Shown in pieces: positions 1-11,858 of a DNA stretch of 64,000 nt. Positions within the stretch are counted from its first letter, which is position 1, and every line of letters starts with the position of its first letter. Both the position numbers and the translations under genes were made by a program. Below the pieces are notes generated by a model. The model was not told the origin of the DNA. It saw only the letters and a program-made list of their open reading frames with translations, and did no database searches. Source of the stretch: Amyloporia xantha. Its lineage: Eukaryota; Basidiomycota; Agaricomycetes; Polyporales; Adustoporiaceae. Location of the stretch: positions 184,912 through 248,911 of the forward strand of contig JAYKKR010000045.1 of the NCBI GenBank assembly GCA_036971615.1. The letters are read 5' to 3'.

Positions 1-3000
1 GTATAGTACGTCGTCTATGGTATTCAACATCTGTAGGAGCGTAGAAGCAAATCAAAGCAATGGCAAACACTGTCACTTACGACGAAATACATACATAGAT
101 GGGTGTGTATCCGACTCGAACATCTCCGAGTCCGCGCCGCCGCGCGTACCTAATGCACCACGAAACGGTACGTACAGGCTTTGCACTGTGTTCTAACGCA
201 CCCTCGTTGGTCTCTGAGACTGTGGCAAAGGATGCCAAACGCGGAATATCTCGCATCAAGACGGCAATATTCTTCGCTTCTTCAAAATGTTGTGGTGGAC
301 GAAACCAATGCGACAGGAAAAAATGCACCCAAACGCGAGAGATCTAAGACGATCTGTGCAGCGCGTAGCGAATGGGTAAGGGAAAATGGGCGATAGAACG
401 CTTGATTGGTCCGGACTCTGAGATATGTATGTCGGATGTCCGAGTCGGCACGTTCAACTTGCTTATGTCAAGAGAACTTGTACCACATTGCCGGTCACGA
501 TCACCTGCCAGTGTAGACGGGGAGCAGTTCACAGTGTAGAACAGATTGACACAAGGGCATATCGTTGACATAACATGGTGCAGATAAACAAGAAAACCCG
601 TACTCAGAGGAGAAAGCACTGGCAGCCTACGAACATCTGCCAGTGGCTGTGGCTGAAGCCAAATCGAGACAGACGTCAAGCTCGTAGTCCTAATCAAGAT
701 CTCGCCGATCGCTCTCGCTCCAACTCGGTTTACCTCTCCTTCATGGACGGTCTTCAATACGCTCACTGCATCCACTGCATGGGCAACAAATTCCTCTGCA
801 TATCCTGCTCTCCAGCCTCACTGTCAACACCACTTCCAATCCTCAGTGGAGTGGAATTCGGATATTCCGCCGCTGATAGCTTGATTGACTTCTACTACAA
901 GATCTTGGCTACACTCGGTACACTTTGCTTGGGCGGCAGCAGATATAATGGCTTGCACCGTGTGCTGGGAACAATTAACATAGCTGTGCCCAACAGAACA
1001 ATAATGTTGCATGCTCAGTCCATACACTCATTAAGTATCAGCCGTGATATTATCTTTGAAGCAATTTTGGAAGTGCCACTACATTTGTATATGATCTTAT
1101 CAGTAGTATTTCTCCTTTGTGGACTGATTTACGTGAAATCTTTGGCCAGAAACCCTAGTCTTGGGTTCGCTTGAAGATTTGTTATGATTAGATCACAGTG
1201 AAACACCAATTTCGGAACAATGCGATGCCAAGCTGAGATCAACATAAACACAGTCTGGGATTTGTTTGAGGAATTGTTGGCAGCTGTAATATTCACACAG
1301 TAAATTCAAAAATTCAATTCCATCAGTGGTAACCATCAGTGCACTGAGCGCTCAGGTAATTTCACTGGGCCCGTAGACCGCCGATTGTCAGACTGGCTGC
1401 CTACGTGCCGAGGGAAAGATCCGAGTGCTTCAAGCGATGATCAATAGGTCTATGCTCCGCTGATTAACATACATAAGACCACTCACAGTGTGACAGCCAG
1501 CCCGGTGCCCATGTTTCCCTATCCTGCCATTATGCTCGTACAGTCAAGTATCATTGTCTCTCTCTCTCTCTTATCTACATACTGCTGGGGCCATCCAAGT
1601 CTGGATGACATGATATTGTAAGTGACAATCATGTTACTTTGAAGATCTGAGCTGACCATGGTCTCTTACTGTAGTTTGAGGTGATCAGTCTGCAAGAATC
1701 ATGTGCGTACAGATGTGCTCTGATATTCGTCCTGAAGTCGGTGATTCCTCAAGGTAAGCAGAAGCCTGATTATCGTGCCACGTGATCGCGTGCTGATTGG
1801 ATGGTGGACGCGTCGCGCGCGTCTTGATTAATTGCAGCTCTGTTCAAGTAGATATCACCTCCGCCTCTCCCAATATACGCCCGAAGCCGGACGCGACCGG
1901 CCGCCTTCGCTGGCGCTCCGCGACATAATGGACGATGGAGCAGGACGGTTGGTTTCTGATCAGAGCAGCATCCCTCGCACCGGCGGACGACTCGTACTAG
2001 ACGGCGCGACTGAGTCGGACACGGCACACAACTTACGGGCAGCCCTGTAACGGACGCCAGCATAGCTTGACCAGTCTCCACGGACTGTCAGTCATGAGTA
2101 CGCAGACCGTTCAGTCTCGTCCCAGGGCTTCCGTGAGTTGTGAATGGGGAGGATCAGAGGTCGTGCCAGTGAGTTTGATTACTGTGTTCTGTTTCGAGTT
2201 CGTTTGAGGATTGTGAGCCTGAGACTGACGTGTGATCTAGATTCACGTGGCTCGACGTCAAACGGACGGGCGCAGACATTGATCGATGAAACGAAGGCAG
2301 CAAGGTATGTATTATCTAATACTATGGATTTGCTCTGGAGCTGATGGAGCTCATCTTGCCTGTGTAGTATCTACGACATCTGCAGCGTGGGCATGAGACT
2401 GCGCGCATCGTCAGATTGTGTGGCCTCTGTGTCGAGCCGGACGGTATCCGACGACTGTGTAACGGGTTGTTTGTCCGTCGTTTGGCAGGGGAACGATAGG
2501 CACGTCCCCCGCGTCTCGACGGATTGGACGACTGACTGGCTATCAGACTCCAAGTACTGGACGGCTAGCACAGCCTAGCAGTACCATCCCAGAGCGGATT
2601 GCGTCAGACGGGATCCTTAGTGCCAGTGGATTGGAGACCGGCGCTCGGATCGGCATCCGGACGGGAGGTTGACATCGAATGAGGGTGAGACATGACATGG
2701 ACAGGGCAGGTGCGTCGGTTCACGTCATGTCATTCTGGGTTTGACAGTTTCCTTTCTTGCTTTGACAGTTACATGGGCTTTTCTATGGCTCGTGTAGCAG
2801 ACCTCGCACCGGCCGTGCAGTAGTCAACTTGCAGGCTGAGGCGAGAATCAGCGGTGCGGTGTTCCGCAGTGGACGCTGCTCACCACGGACAACGGACGAC
2901 ATTACCTTGCCTCGCGTCTGTGTCGGACCGGACGGCGCGGGATAGCTACACGAACATCGAAAAGGGCGAAAGGCATCACATTCGATTTTTACAAGCGGTG

Positions 3001-3589
3001 AGCGGTAGGATCCGCCCCCTCGCGTGACGTCGATCGGGAAGATGTTCCAGAGCAAGTTTTTTCTGTCGTATATGCTGTATGAGCTGACTGATGGAATTTC
3101 GTTTCACAACGGTATCTCTCCGTCGCCAGCCCTTTCCGAAATGCGCACGCCGTCCACATCGACTCGAGTAGACAAATTTCGCGCATGCAGGGAACGAACG
3201 GCGGATCGACGGACGCCGGGCGGGAGAGGGACTCGATCTGCCCAGCGGCTACAATGGAAGGCCGGGTTGCTTCGCGCAGATTCGCCACATATCCCGACAT
3301 GGATAAATTGCGACCTCTCACGGAGGAGACTTTGCGCACGACGGAAAGCCAAGTTTGTGTATGTGAAGGGTTAGGGTGTTGCGGAGGAAGGGAAAGGAAG
3401 GGGGACGAATATTCAGGCAAGGGAAACGAAGGGGACGGCGTTTCAGAGGAAGGGGAAACAAGGGGAACGGCGACTTTCGATTTTTGGCTGGACAGAGTGC
3501 AGAGGGGACGAGGATTTATCGACGGCTTTCCATTTCTAGATGGACACAGTATTCAGAGGACTTCAATTTAAACAAAAATATATTTCTCC
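1..3589. other. Intergenic region without a supportable gene
   Basis: I see no open frame here that reads like a protein or that can be extended by plausible GT-AG introns. The short frames present mostly lack an ATG start and have biased, low-quality composition. A short TC dinucleotide run lies at about 1555-1571. From about 3370 to 3480 the plus strand is purine-rich, with repeated AAGGGGA-type words. A degenerate repeat or an old transposon remnant would fit, but nothing identifies one. Confidence 0.4.
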
Positions 3590-4935
3590 CTATGTACAAC
3601 GCGCCGTGTCTACAGCGCAGCACCAGAGCAGTCGACCCACCTCTGACAGCGTCCTCGTTGCCAGCCCCCGCCGCCTCTGTCTCCGCTCTTCCGTACGAGA
3701 CTGTTTCTTTCGGCGCTTCTTCTTCGCTGCTTCACGTCGATCTTGGACGACGGATGTCTGAATCTGCGGATGAAGCTTTACAATAGAATCTGCAGGCTGA
3801 TCATCGGTGTCTGTTGAGCGCTTCGTTTTGACAAGCGGACTGGCAGGTTTCGTCTGCGGAGCCATGTCGCCGTTCGTATTTCCCAAAGAGGAGATATTTG
3901 TGCGTACTTCAGGTGCAATAATGTCAACACGCTTCCGCTTTGAGGTTTGAGGTGTATCTATCGACTGATGGGATGAGCCAGCGGTGTCCTGGACATCCAT
4001 TGGCAACGGTTTCGAGCTCGACGCAATGACCAAAAGCTCCTCGCTAAGAGAAGGACTATGCACGCTCTTCCGCTTCTGCCGCTTCCCGGAATCAGGAACA
4101 GCAGCGTCCTTGGAGGAGCTTGGCGACGGATCAGCATCTTCTTGAAGGGCATGCGCGCCTTTCTTCGTCACAACCGAATCAAAAGGGTGACTGTCGATAG
4201 GGCCATTCTGAAGCGGTCCAGCTCTAGGAGCGGCATGTTCTACAAACTGGTCAAAAATCTGCACGGGGATTTACATACCTCACTGACCAGTCAAGAACCG
4301 AGCATTTGAGTCCTCCGTCCCAGATTGTGCGACCCCCACTCTGTTTTTCTTGCGTCTCTTCCTGGGTGCTTCACCCTTGTCAGAGGACACAGCGGACACT
4401 CCACGCTCGGGACCAGCAGCGAAAGCTCCGAACTTCTGAAACGACCTCTCGATAGTGGGAGGTCGCGATGCTCCCACAGCGAGAGTGGGAGACTCCAGGC
4501 GGTCTCTCTTTCGCTTCCGACCATCTAGCTCAGGCGGTCTGGAGGGTCCAACAGCCACAGACACATCCAAGGCAAAACCGGGTCGCGCAAGCGCACGAAA
4601 CGCTTCGAAATCTTCGTCTGAGAACAGGAGCGTTTGACATCCATGTCAGTAATAACTGACGGTAGTATATGTTCTCACCGTCTTCGAGGTCTATGTTCTG
4701 GCCATTCTGTACACGCACGAGTCGGATAGCAGTGTCTTGAGGTAGACCGAGCTTCTGCCTGACAGCCTGCTTCGTCTCATCGAGCGACGCATCTTCCGCA
4801 AAGCCATGTCAAGCCAAGCTGCTCAATCAATCTCGATTTATGCATACCTTTGAACACTCTCTGGAACGTCCTACCCGGCGCGTGGAAAGTGACAATGGGA
4901 CCTATTGGCTCAGCATTATTGCCCCCCTGCTGCAT
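3590..4935 (-). CDS. Nuclear-type protein with N-terminal ubiquitin/PB1-like fold
   Basis: Four exons give one 393-residue frame: 4935-4848, 4792-4679, 4617-4288 and 4239-3590. The introns are 48-61 nt and phases agree. The start ATG at 4935 opens MQQGGNNAEPIG. Residues about 10-90 look like a compact ubiquitin- or PB1-like domain: strands around IVTFHAPGRTF and IRLVRVQNGQN, a helix around LDETKQAVRQKLG, and an acidic DLEDDEDFEAF segment. The remainder is low-complexity, Ser/Pro-rich and basic, with several nuclear-localisation-like clusters (KRKRDR, RKRRKKNR, AAKKKRRKK). I do not recognise the family, so a nuclear or nucleolar adaptor role is inference. The gene is divergent from a complex I subunit gene, with only 164 bp between start codons. 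The last intron is the least certain. Confidence 0.65.
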
Positions 4936-5099
4936 TCTGCTGCAACAAACGGACACGGTGGACGTTCTGCGCAAGCCTACGCGTGAAGGCGCGTGGTCGT
5001 GAAATTGAGAGAGAATAAGCGCCCACGGATGCACATTGCCGTTTCCGGTACCATAAGTCACAACAGACACAAATACGCTCGTCGAAACCTCCTTCCACC
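4936..5099. promoter_or_regulatory. Bidirectional promoter region
   Basis: These 164 bp are all that separates the start codons of the two divergent genes, so both promoters and both 5' UTRs must lie here or overlap the coding parts. No TATA box or other known element is obvious. Confidence 0.4.
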
Positions 5100-5447
5100 A
5101 TGGCGGGACCTCATGGTATGCGGAATCAGGTCTCTGTTGAATTGTCGTCGCTGAATGAAGAGATTAGCTCCAGGCTTTCACCCTCACCTTCCAGGCTTCA
5201 AACATAGATTCCTGGCGACGTCTTTGGGCGCGACTATGTGGTTCTTCATCTTCTATCGTGCACGGTACGTCGAGGTTTACATGAGATGGCGGTCATTGAT
5301 TTGCGGTACAGGAAGGATGGTGCGAAACTTCTGGTAAGTTCGTTCTCTCACATTCCTGTTGCTGTGCTGATCTATGTATAGGGCTGGAGCCATCCTTGGG
5401 AAAGTCATGGTCATGGACATGACGCAGCGCACGAGGAGCATCATTGA
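5100..5447 (+). CDS. NDUFB2: NADH:ubiquinone oxidoreductase small subunit, NDUFB2/AGGG-like
   Basis: Four small exons (5100-5115, 5174-5264, 5312-5333, 5382-5447) join in phase to a 64-residue protein. It starts MAGPHGFHPHLP, has one membrane segment around LATSLGATMWFFIFYRA, then KDGAKLLGWSHPW and a His-rich tail ending EEHH. This is the layout of the fungal counterpart of NDUFB2, an accessory subunit of the mitochondrial complex I membrane arm: a single transmembrane helix followed by a GW-HPW motif and His-rich end. No single exon exceeds 31 codons, so the gene is invisible as an ORF. All three introns (58, 47 and 48 nt) have canonical ends. The family assignment rests on the membrane segment and tail motif; the exact start is fairly secure because ATG directly precedes a good donor. 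Confidence 0.75.
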
Positions 5448-5750
5448 AGAAGAGACTGCAGGGTTGGAATGTACTTTCGACAACTTGCTCTACGACATTT
5501 TATCTACCACAGTTTGCCACTGCATAAGCTATAAGGGTTGAGACTAAGAGATCCATGGGTCCTGTAAGTCTGAGCTGTTCGCCGTTGCATTCGTATTGTG
5601 CCACCAGCGTGCAGTAAACTGGTCGCCTCCTTCTGTGGTGTCTTGAAACTTATTACATGTCAGATTACCCGTACCTGTTGTACTACAGGTTCTTATCAAA
5701 CTCGGACTTGCTGCTTGTCTTTACTTACTCTTGTCCTAAGTGCATTATAC

Positions 5751-6368
5751 CGGCAGTGTTGGCACTGACCTGGTCATGACCGGGTCTGACCCCGTCATGA
5801 CCGGGTCAAACCCCAAAAGGTCAGAAGGGTCAAGGGTCAAGGCGTGACCTCGGGGTTCATGCCCGAGTGGCACGACCCGAGCTGCAACTGCTTGCACTGT
5901 TTGCTCGATTGATGGCAGTCTTCGTTCTCATTTTTGAAGATGTCTACTCTATAATGTAGTAATAAAAATCATGAATAAGTTCCATATTCAATAGAGGCTT
6001 ATGTATGCTTATAGAAAGCATCTGTGGCATGTAGCTTCAATATTACTAGCCAAAATGAAGATGACATGGCAGCACCCAAGCAGTCATCAGCGGAAGTATT
6101 CACAAGCTGCTTAGGTGCAATGAGCTCTCCAGCAGCAGCGCGTTCGATCATCTATAGCTATGAGTCTCTGTCTGACGCCGTACTCGATGTTTTGCCCGGG
6201 TCGGAGAGTCCAACAGCGCTGGAGACAGTCGCACGTGCAGCCAAGTGCAGCCTATGCGGGTCACTCACGTGCTGACCCTTGACCTTTGTCTGACCCCCGG
6301 GTCAGACCTCGTCAAGGGTCATGACCCCGTCAAAGGTCAGGGGGTCAGGCGTGACCCTGCCAACACTG
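5751..6368. mobile_element. Non-autonomous hAT-type MITE (618 bp)
   Basis: The left end CAGTGTTGGCA (from 5754) and the right end TGCCAACACTG (to 6368) are perfect inverted repeats. Both arms, about 125 and 100 bp, consist of GGTCA/TGACC words, so the whole element folds back on itself. The core of about 385 bp is unrelated and contains no convincing gene. ATTATACCGG on the left and ATTATACGGG on the right make a near-perfect 8-10 bp target duplication. YARNG-type ends with 8-bp duplications are typical of the hAT superfamily; that assignment is inference because no transposase is encoded. Confidence 0.75.
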
Positions 6369-6555
6369 ATTATACGGGTGATGATGATCACGTGTCGAAT
6401 GTTATACCGCAGTCGCGCTAGTGTGCTGTAGTCTGTGTAGAGGCTGTATCAAGTTTGCATCTCGCCTTCACTTGGCTTTCGTACAGTTCTCTCGACTCTG
6501 GCGGCTGAAGGTCCTAGAGCTCTTCCTGAGGGTGTCATCTCTTTTCTGACGGAAA

Positions 6556-9500
6556 ATGGATCGTCCTCTCAGCACAGCTGCTCGCAGACGCACTCTGGAT
6601 CTTCCCTCGAAGCCGGAAGCCGGACTGGCGGAATGGACAAGCAAAATTAAGGCATTGCAGCGCCAAGTCGATGAGGACGAGGAAGCTGAACATAGGAGAT
6701 TGGAAGAGGAAATCCAGGCTTCGCGACTTGCGCGTATACGCAGAAGTGCAGGATACAGTCGGGCCGGGAGTGTTGATCTCTGTGAGTGCCAGAATGCTCA
6801 ACACTCTTGCAGTTGACAGGACAGTATATATTAAGCCGACAGTGAGTCAATTCGCACGTTGAAAACAGGGGATTCACCTGCACACGATAATGCGGCATCG
6901 ACGCCCGACTCGAAGCAGCAGAATCAGGAAAACGCGCTGCGCAAGCTCATGGGCGAACGTTTAACCACTTCCGAGTCAACTTCTCCCCCTCCCCGTCCGC
7001 GTACAACTGGACCCACGGCGCCAATATCACTTGCAGCATTCATCGGAGGGCGTGCGACTGGTCCCCGATTGACCAAGCATGCGCCCCAGCAGGATGCTCA
7101 TGACCCTACTCAGTTCGAACAGCGGACGCATGTCACAACTCCTCATCCTGTATTCGGCCGGGGTGGCGTTGCTATGCCTGGCATGACTGCCCGGAAAACG
7201 TTCCCCTCGTCCTCGGCATCTGTTACTGAGGATCCGACCCCGACCATATCCACTAACCTTACCGGACGAGATCGCAAGTCAAGCGTACCGTTAGCTGTGA
7301 AGACTTTTGTGCAAAAAGTCGAGGAGGAGGCCTTAGCCACACATAAGACCGGCGTCTCATATGCGCGAGAACGTACCATAAGCACACCGGGCGGTGCTGC
7401 ATCCAGCAGAAACGTACTAATTCAATCACAGGCCACCTCACCAAAGTCAACGACTGTGGCTTTTTCTCGGCCAACATCTTTTTCTCCTTCACTCTCCTCT
7501 ACTGCGCCTGACCAGGATCGACAGATCTCCTCTACTGCACCGTTACGCTCACAGCCGCTACCTTCAGTGTCACCAATACCACGACCCCGTCACTCTATAC
7601 AGGTTTCATTGACATCATCTCCTACACCTCCGTCACAGGGACCATCCATCACGACGCCATCGCTCGCACGACCAGTCCAACCCTCGCCGCGTGCATCATT
7701 GAGTCCCCTAAGTCCGCCGTCACCGAACCCTTCTCCTGCGTTTCTCCGCGCCACCCCTCCTAAGGAACCCACTCCTAGCATCAGCCGCTTACAAGGCCGT
7801 GGGTTCGTGCGTAGCATGGTACAGGCTAGCAGTCAACTAAACGCCGTGTCACCAAGCGTACCACCTCTGCCAGAGAAGAAAGATTTTGGGGTCAAGAAGC
7901 ATGCGCCAGTCTTGGAGCGGTGGCAGAGTAGTACCACCAGTCCTGCTCCATCTCCGCCCATTATCTCGCCCAAGCCTGTTCCCATGCGCAAATCCCATAC
8001 AGTCGATCCATCCGCCGAATCGCCAGGATTTACTCCTCCCAGACTTGTCAAGGCTGATCACACCGGAAGATCCCTCAAATCAATGGCGTCACTTCCTTCA
8101 ATTCAGCACGTCGATGTGATTTCATCATCCTCTAAGAGTGATGTAGGACGTGATGGACGACCACGTACACCTGGTCTTGGCTCATCGACAACCATGATCT
8201 CGTATATCAAGCCGACAAAGACCGGCGATGGACCGTCTCTTCCCTCTCCTCCACCGCGTAGCCGAGTAGGATCACCTGAGGTCGATGAGCTGGGTATGCG
8301 GGTGCGGGCGCGTTCGCGTTCGCGCTCCAAGAGCAGAGAGGCAGTACGGAGGCAAGCCACTGGAGGGTCTGCAGCCTCAGCAACGGGAAAGCCTCTCAGT
8401 CATGTAGGTTCTTTTTGGTGACAAGTTATATATATTCCGCAGTCATTGATTTGACTTACGGGAATCGGTGCTGATATATGTACTCTCTGCTCTTGTCAGC
8501 TCACTAAAGATAGGGCTAAGAAACCTCGCAAGGGAAAGATTACACAGGACTCTAACCAGCGACCGCAGGCTGACGTGGTTGTACGTTTCTCCACAAATGA
8601 CGAACACCAGCTACATGCCATGCACTCGGAAACTGCCTCGCTCTCGAACCTCATTTCTACGTCCCGTGTCCCAGAAGTTGTTGTGTCTCTTCCAACTACA
8701 GATACACTCGATTCTCTCGACAAGGGTTCGACGAGCACGAAGCCTATTTCCTCACTAACAGAGGGCTTCGAAGACAACTTCTCTCCTGTACCAATAGCAT
8801 CCCTATCAGAGAAACCTCCGAAATTAGCAGATGTTATCATACCCGGTACTCCTGCTGTGTCCGACAGAGTCGGTCGGCCAACCACGCCGTCCCCAGTATC
8901 TCCTGTCTCGTCCAAGGAGAAGCCACCCGCGTCTCCCGCGCGCCATGCTCGCATTCCAAGTACTGGAAATAGGGCTACTGTAATGGACGTAGCGCAAGCG
9001 TTCCATGCGCAGGTATCTCGTGAACCCTCTCAGGTTGTGCCATTCAAACAAGAAGGCGGTAGACCTGATGCGATACCTCTAGTTGCCCATGCAGGCTCCC
9101 AAAACGGCGATACTAAGCCTGATCCCCCTGTTTCTGAAAGGCGCAAGACCAGCTATAAGCGCTACTCAGCCATAGGAATGCCTCCTGTTGAAGAGGAGAA
9201 GACGCCAGTCCCATCGCCTGTGGGTACTTTGGCGCGTATCGCAACTTCGCCTGTGCCGCCGCATACCAAAGAGGATCCAGTGGCGCCCGACATTGGGGGG
9301 AAGCACACACAATCATTCATCAAACCTGCCCTGAAGACCGAGGACGTCGCATCAAGCACCGAAAGCAAATTGTTTAACATTAGTATGTACCATTTCCACA
9401 GCGAACGAATTTAACTGGACCTCACTGAAAAACTGTCCTGACCACCAATCTCATGTCTAGATCGTGCCGACGATGCTCTGCCAAATGTCGACATTGTTGC

Positions 9501-11145
9501 ATTACTCAAAGCTGATCGGGTCGTAGCTGCCCCGGACGCTGACTTGCGAACAATCTCGGTCGATGTGCTGTCTGTTATCGGGAGCACAGCAAACAATGTC
9601 ACCCGTGACATACACATATTCTATGACATGGAGGCCCTGGCCATGATTCATCGTGCAAAGTCACGGTCAACCGGGCTTGTGTCTACGAGGGTGTGGGCAT
9701 GGCGAGGCAAGCGCTGTTCCGTGGGCGAGAGGGAGGAACGGAAGCTGCAGGAACTGGCTAGACGTTATGGCACCGCTTTGGTTCGTTGTGTGACATTGTG
9801 CTATTCCGCTGCATTAAATGCAATGTTGTTCCTGCCTCGCATAGGTGAACGTGTATCAGTACTGCGAGCCTGAAGATTTCGTCGCCGTCCTAGGTGGCCA
9901 GTTGGTCATACGCCAGGTGAGTGGCCTAACTCACTGAACACAGGAAAATTAAGTCTCATTCGTAGACAGGGTACCAGAACACACTGGTCTATTGAGAACA
10001 CGACAATGCACGTCGTACGTTCGATGGGTGCTTCAACATTCATTGATGAGTTAGATTTGGTGAGCACCTCGGTTAAGCGAGATTGAAGGCCTGCCTGATA
10101 AAACAATGGTGTTTCGTTAGAGTATCAAGAACTTGTGTTCGGGATTTAGCTACTGTCTATCTCTTCTGGATACACTCTACGTCTGGCATGGATGCGGTGC
10201 AAGAGAAACTGAACGCCAAGCAGCGCGAGACTACGCTAAATCGCTCGCGTCCGCCGCATCAAATGTGGTCGAGCTAATAGAGGGAGAATCCGACACGGAT
10301 GAAATGTTCTGGATGTTCTTAGGCGATGGTGACTATGCGAAGGCCGACTATTGGAAATGGAGATCGAGCGCGACGGAAGTATGCCCTCGGCTGTGGTCTG
10401 TGGATTTATCAAATGAACAAAATATCGTAAGTAACCCAGATTTTCCCTTACATCGATCAAGATCCGCTTCGCAGTTGAAGGCGACTTTTTGTGATAATAA
10501 CCATAAATCCTCCTTGACATTTCCCATTGTGAGGCCAGCTCAACTAGATAATCTGATGTTACCTTTCTCATAGGTCATACCGGTATCGTCTTTTGCAAAC
10601 TATTCTGCGGTCAATGATCTTGTCCATATCGTCGATTGTGTATGGGAGTTCTTTGTTCTTGTGGGCACCGAAGCTCGTGGAAAGCGCCACGATATCAACA
10701 CGGCACTGTCTGCTGCCGTGGTGCGTCTTGATCGCTCTTTCTGTCTATGTATTTCCAACGAAATGATGCCATAGAAAATGTCTGACCTCACTGCTTCATC
10801 GAGACCATTCGCCCCTACGGTGCATGTCTTGATTCTACCCTCGCAGTTACCGACCGATTTACGTCTTAGCTTTCGTGATCTTGATGAGACTGATCTGGTA
10901 CGTCTTATCTTGATGCTACATCTCATACTGTTCGCCAAACGTTTCTGTAGAATCTTGGAAACGTCCCAGATCATATGAATCTTGTTCCTGCGAGTGAAGC
11001 TGAAGAACACGTTCGTACTATGTACTTCTGCCATCCTCAGCATTTGCTAAGCTCATTCCAGATCACGAGAAGCGCATGGGACGAGATAGCCACACGAGAT
11101 CCTACTATGCTCCCTCTAGGTGTTCATTCATCGGACCTGCAGTGA
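6556..11145 (+). CDS. Gelsolin-repeat protein with long disordered N-terminus (DUF4045 type)
   Basis: Eleven exons join in phase: 6556-6781, 6869-8403, 8500-9382, 9461-9780, 9845-9916, 9970-10059, 10121-10426, 10574-10720, 10775-10897, 10951-11010 and 11062-11145. They encode 1281 residues. The first 90 residues contain a charged helix (KIKALQRQVDEDEEAE). A conserved-looking block follows (ISLAAFIGGRATGP, then HAPQQDAHDPTQF and PHPVFGRGGVAMPG). About 800 residues of Ser/Pro/Thr-rich, probably disordered sequence come next. The C-terminal 430 residues carry gelsolin/villin-type repeats: DIHIFYDMEALAMIHRA, VRSMGASTFIDELDL, LYVWHG. Fungal proteins with this layout are annotated DUF4045 plus gelsolin repeats. 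Actin binding or severing at the cortex is expected from the family, not shown here. Confidence 0.82.
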
Positions 11146-11858
11146 TCTGCACATATTTATGCACGATAAAATTCTGGATACTTATGATGTACAATGCGTT
11201 TTGTATACATGATACCCTTGCTCCTGAACAATGCCACCGGTCGCTCCTCGGTAAATACACTCAAGGAAGGTCAGTGAATGATTCTGACATGACCTAACTC
11301 AATCGCTCGGAGAACTGATGTTCTGTCAGATTGTATGGGCTTTTTCGTTATCTGTATCGCCGTTATGCCACTTTATTACTTGCATGGGCTCAGAAGAGCC
11401 TCGTGACCTGATTAACTTGACGCGTGACGGGAGCCGACGCGCAGGAGCGTGAGCGCGTGGTCTCGCAGATTGTTCTGCACCATGCGGCTTCTGTCAGGAC
11501 TCAGCGCATCTTGTTCTCTGTTCCCATCTGTGTTGGTCGAGACACCCGCACATCCTTAAACGCGCATGTTTCCCAGGTTTCTCTCATAAAGCGGTAATCA
11601 ATGTGATCGACGAGCTCCTTCATGCGTCACGAGGACCATTCTAATCTTGCCTGATCACCCATCTAGGTAAATTTCAAGGTTCTATCCGCCTTGTCAGCCG
11701 CACCGTGTTCAACTTCCATGGGCTAGAACTCGCTCTGTTCACGAATTGCTTCCGTGACATGTTCTGAATGTGAACTTTCCTTTGGTCTTGTCTCGTCGTG
11801 TAAGCTTTTTCCGTATTATATATAGCCGCAGGCGGCTACAGTTCCACCGACGTCTCAG
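11146..11858. other. Intergenic region upstream of the GH17 gene
   Basis: No gene is visible. The region holds the 3' UTR of the gelsolin-repeat gene and the promoter of the GH17-type gene. A TATTATATATAG string at 11814-11825 lies 34 bp before the GH17 start codon; it resembles a TATA box but is close to the ATG. Confidence 0.4.

Noticed and set aside
3366..3380. GGGTTAGGGTG, resembling the telomere repeat TTAGGG
   Set aside because: Only one complete unit; not a telomere or interstitial telomeric array.
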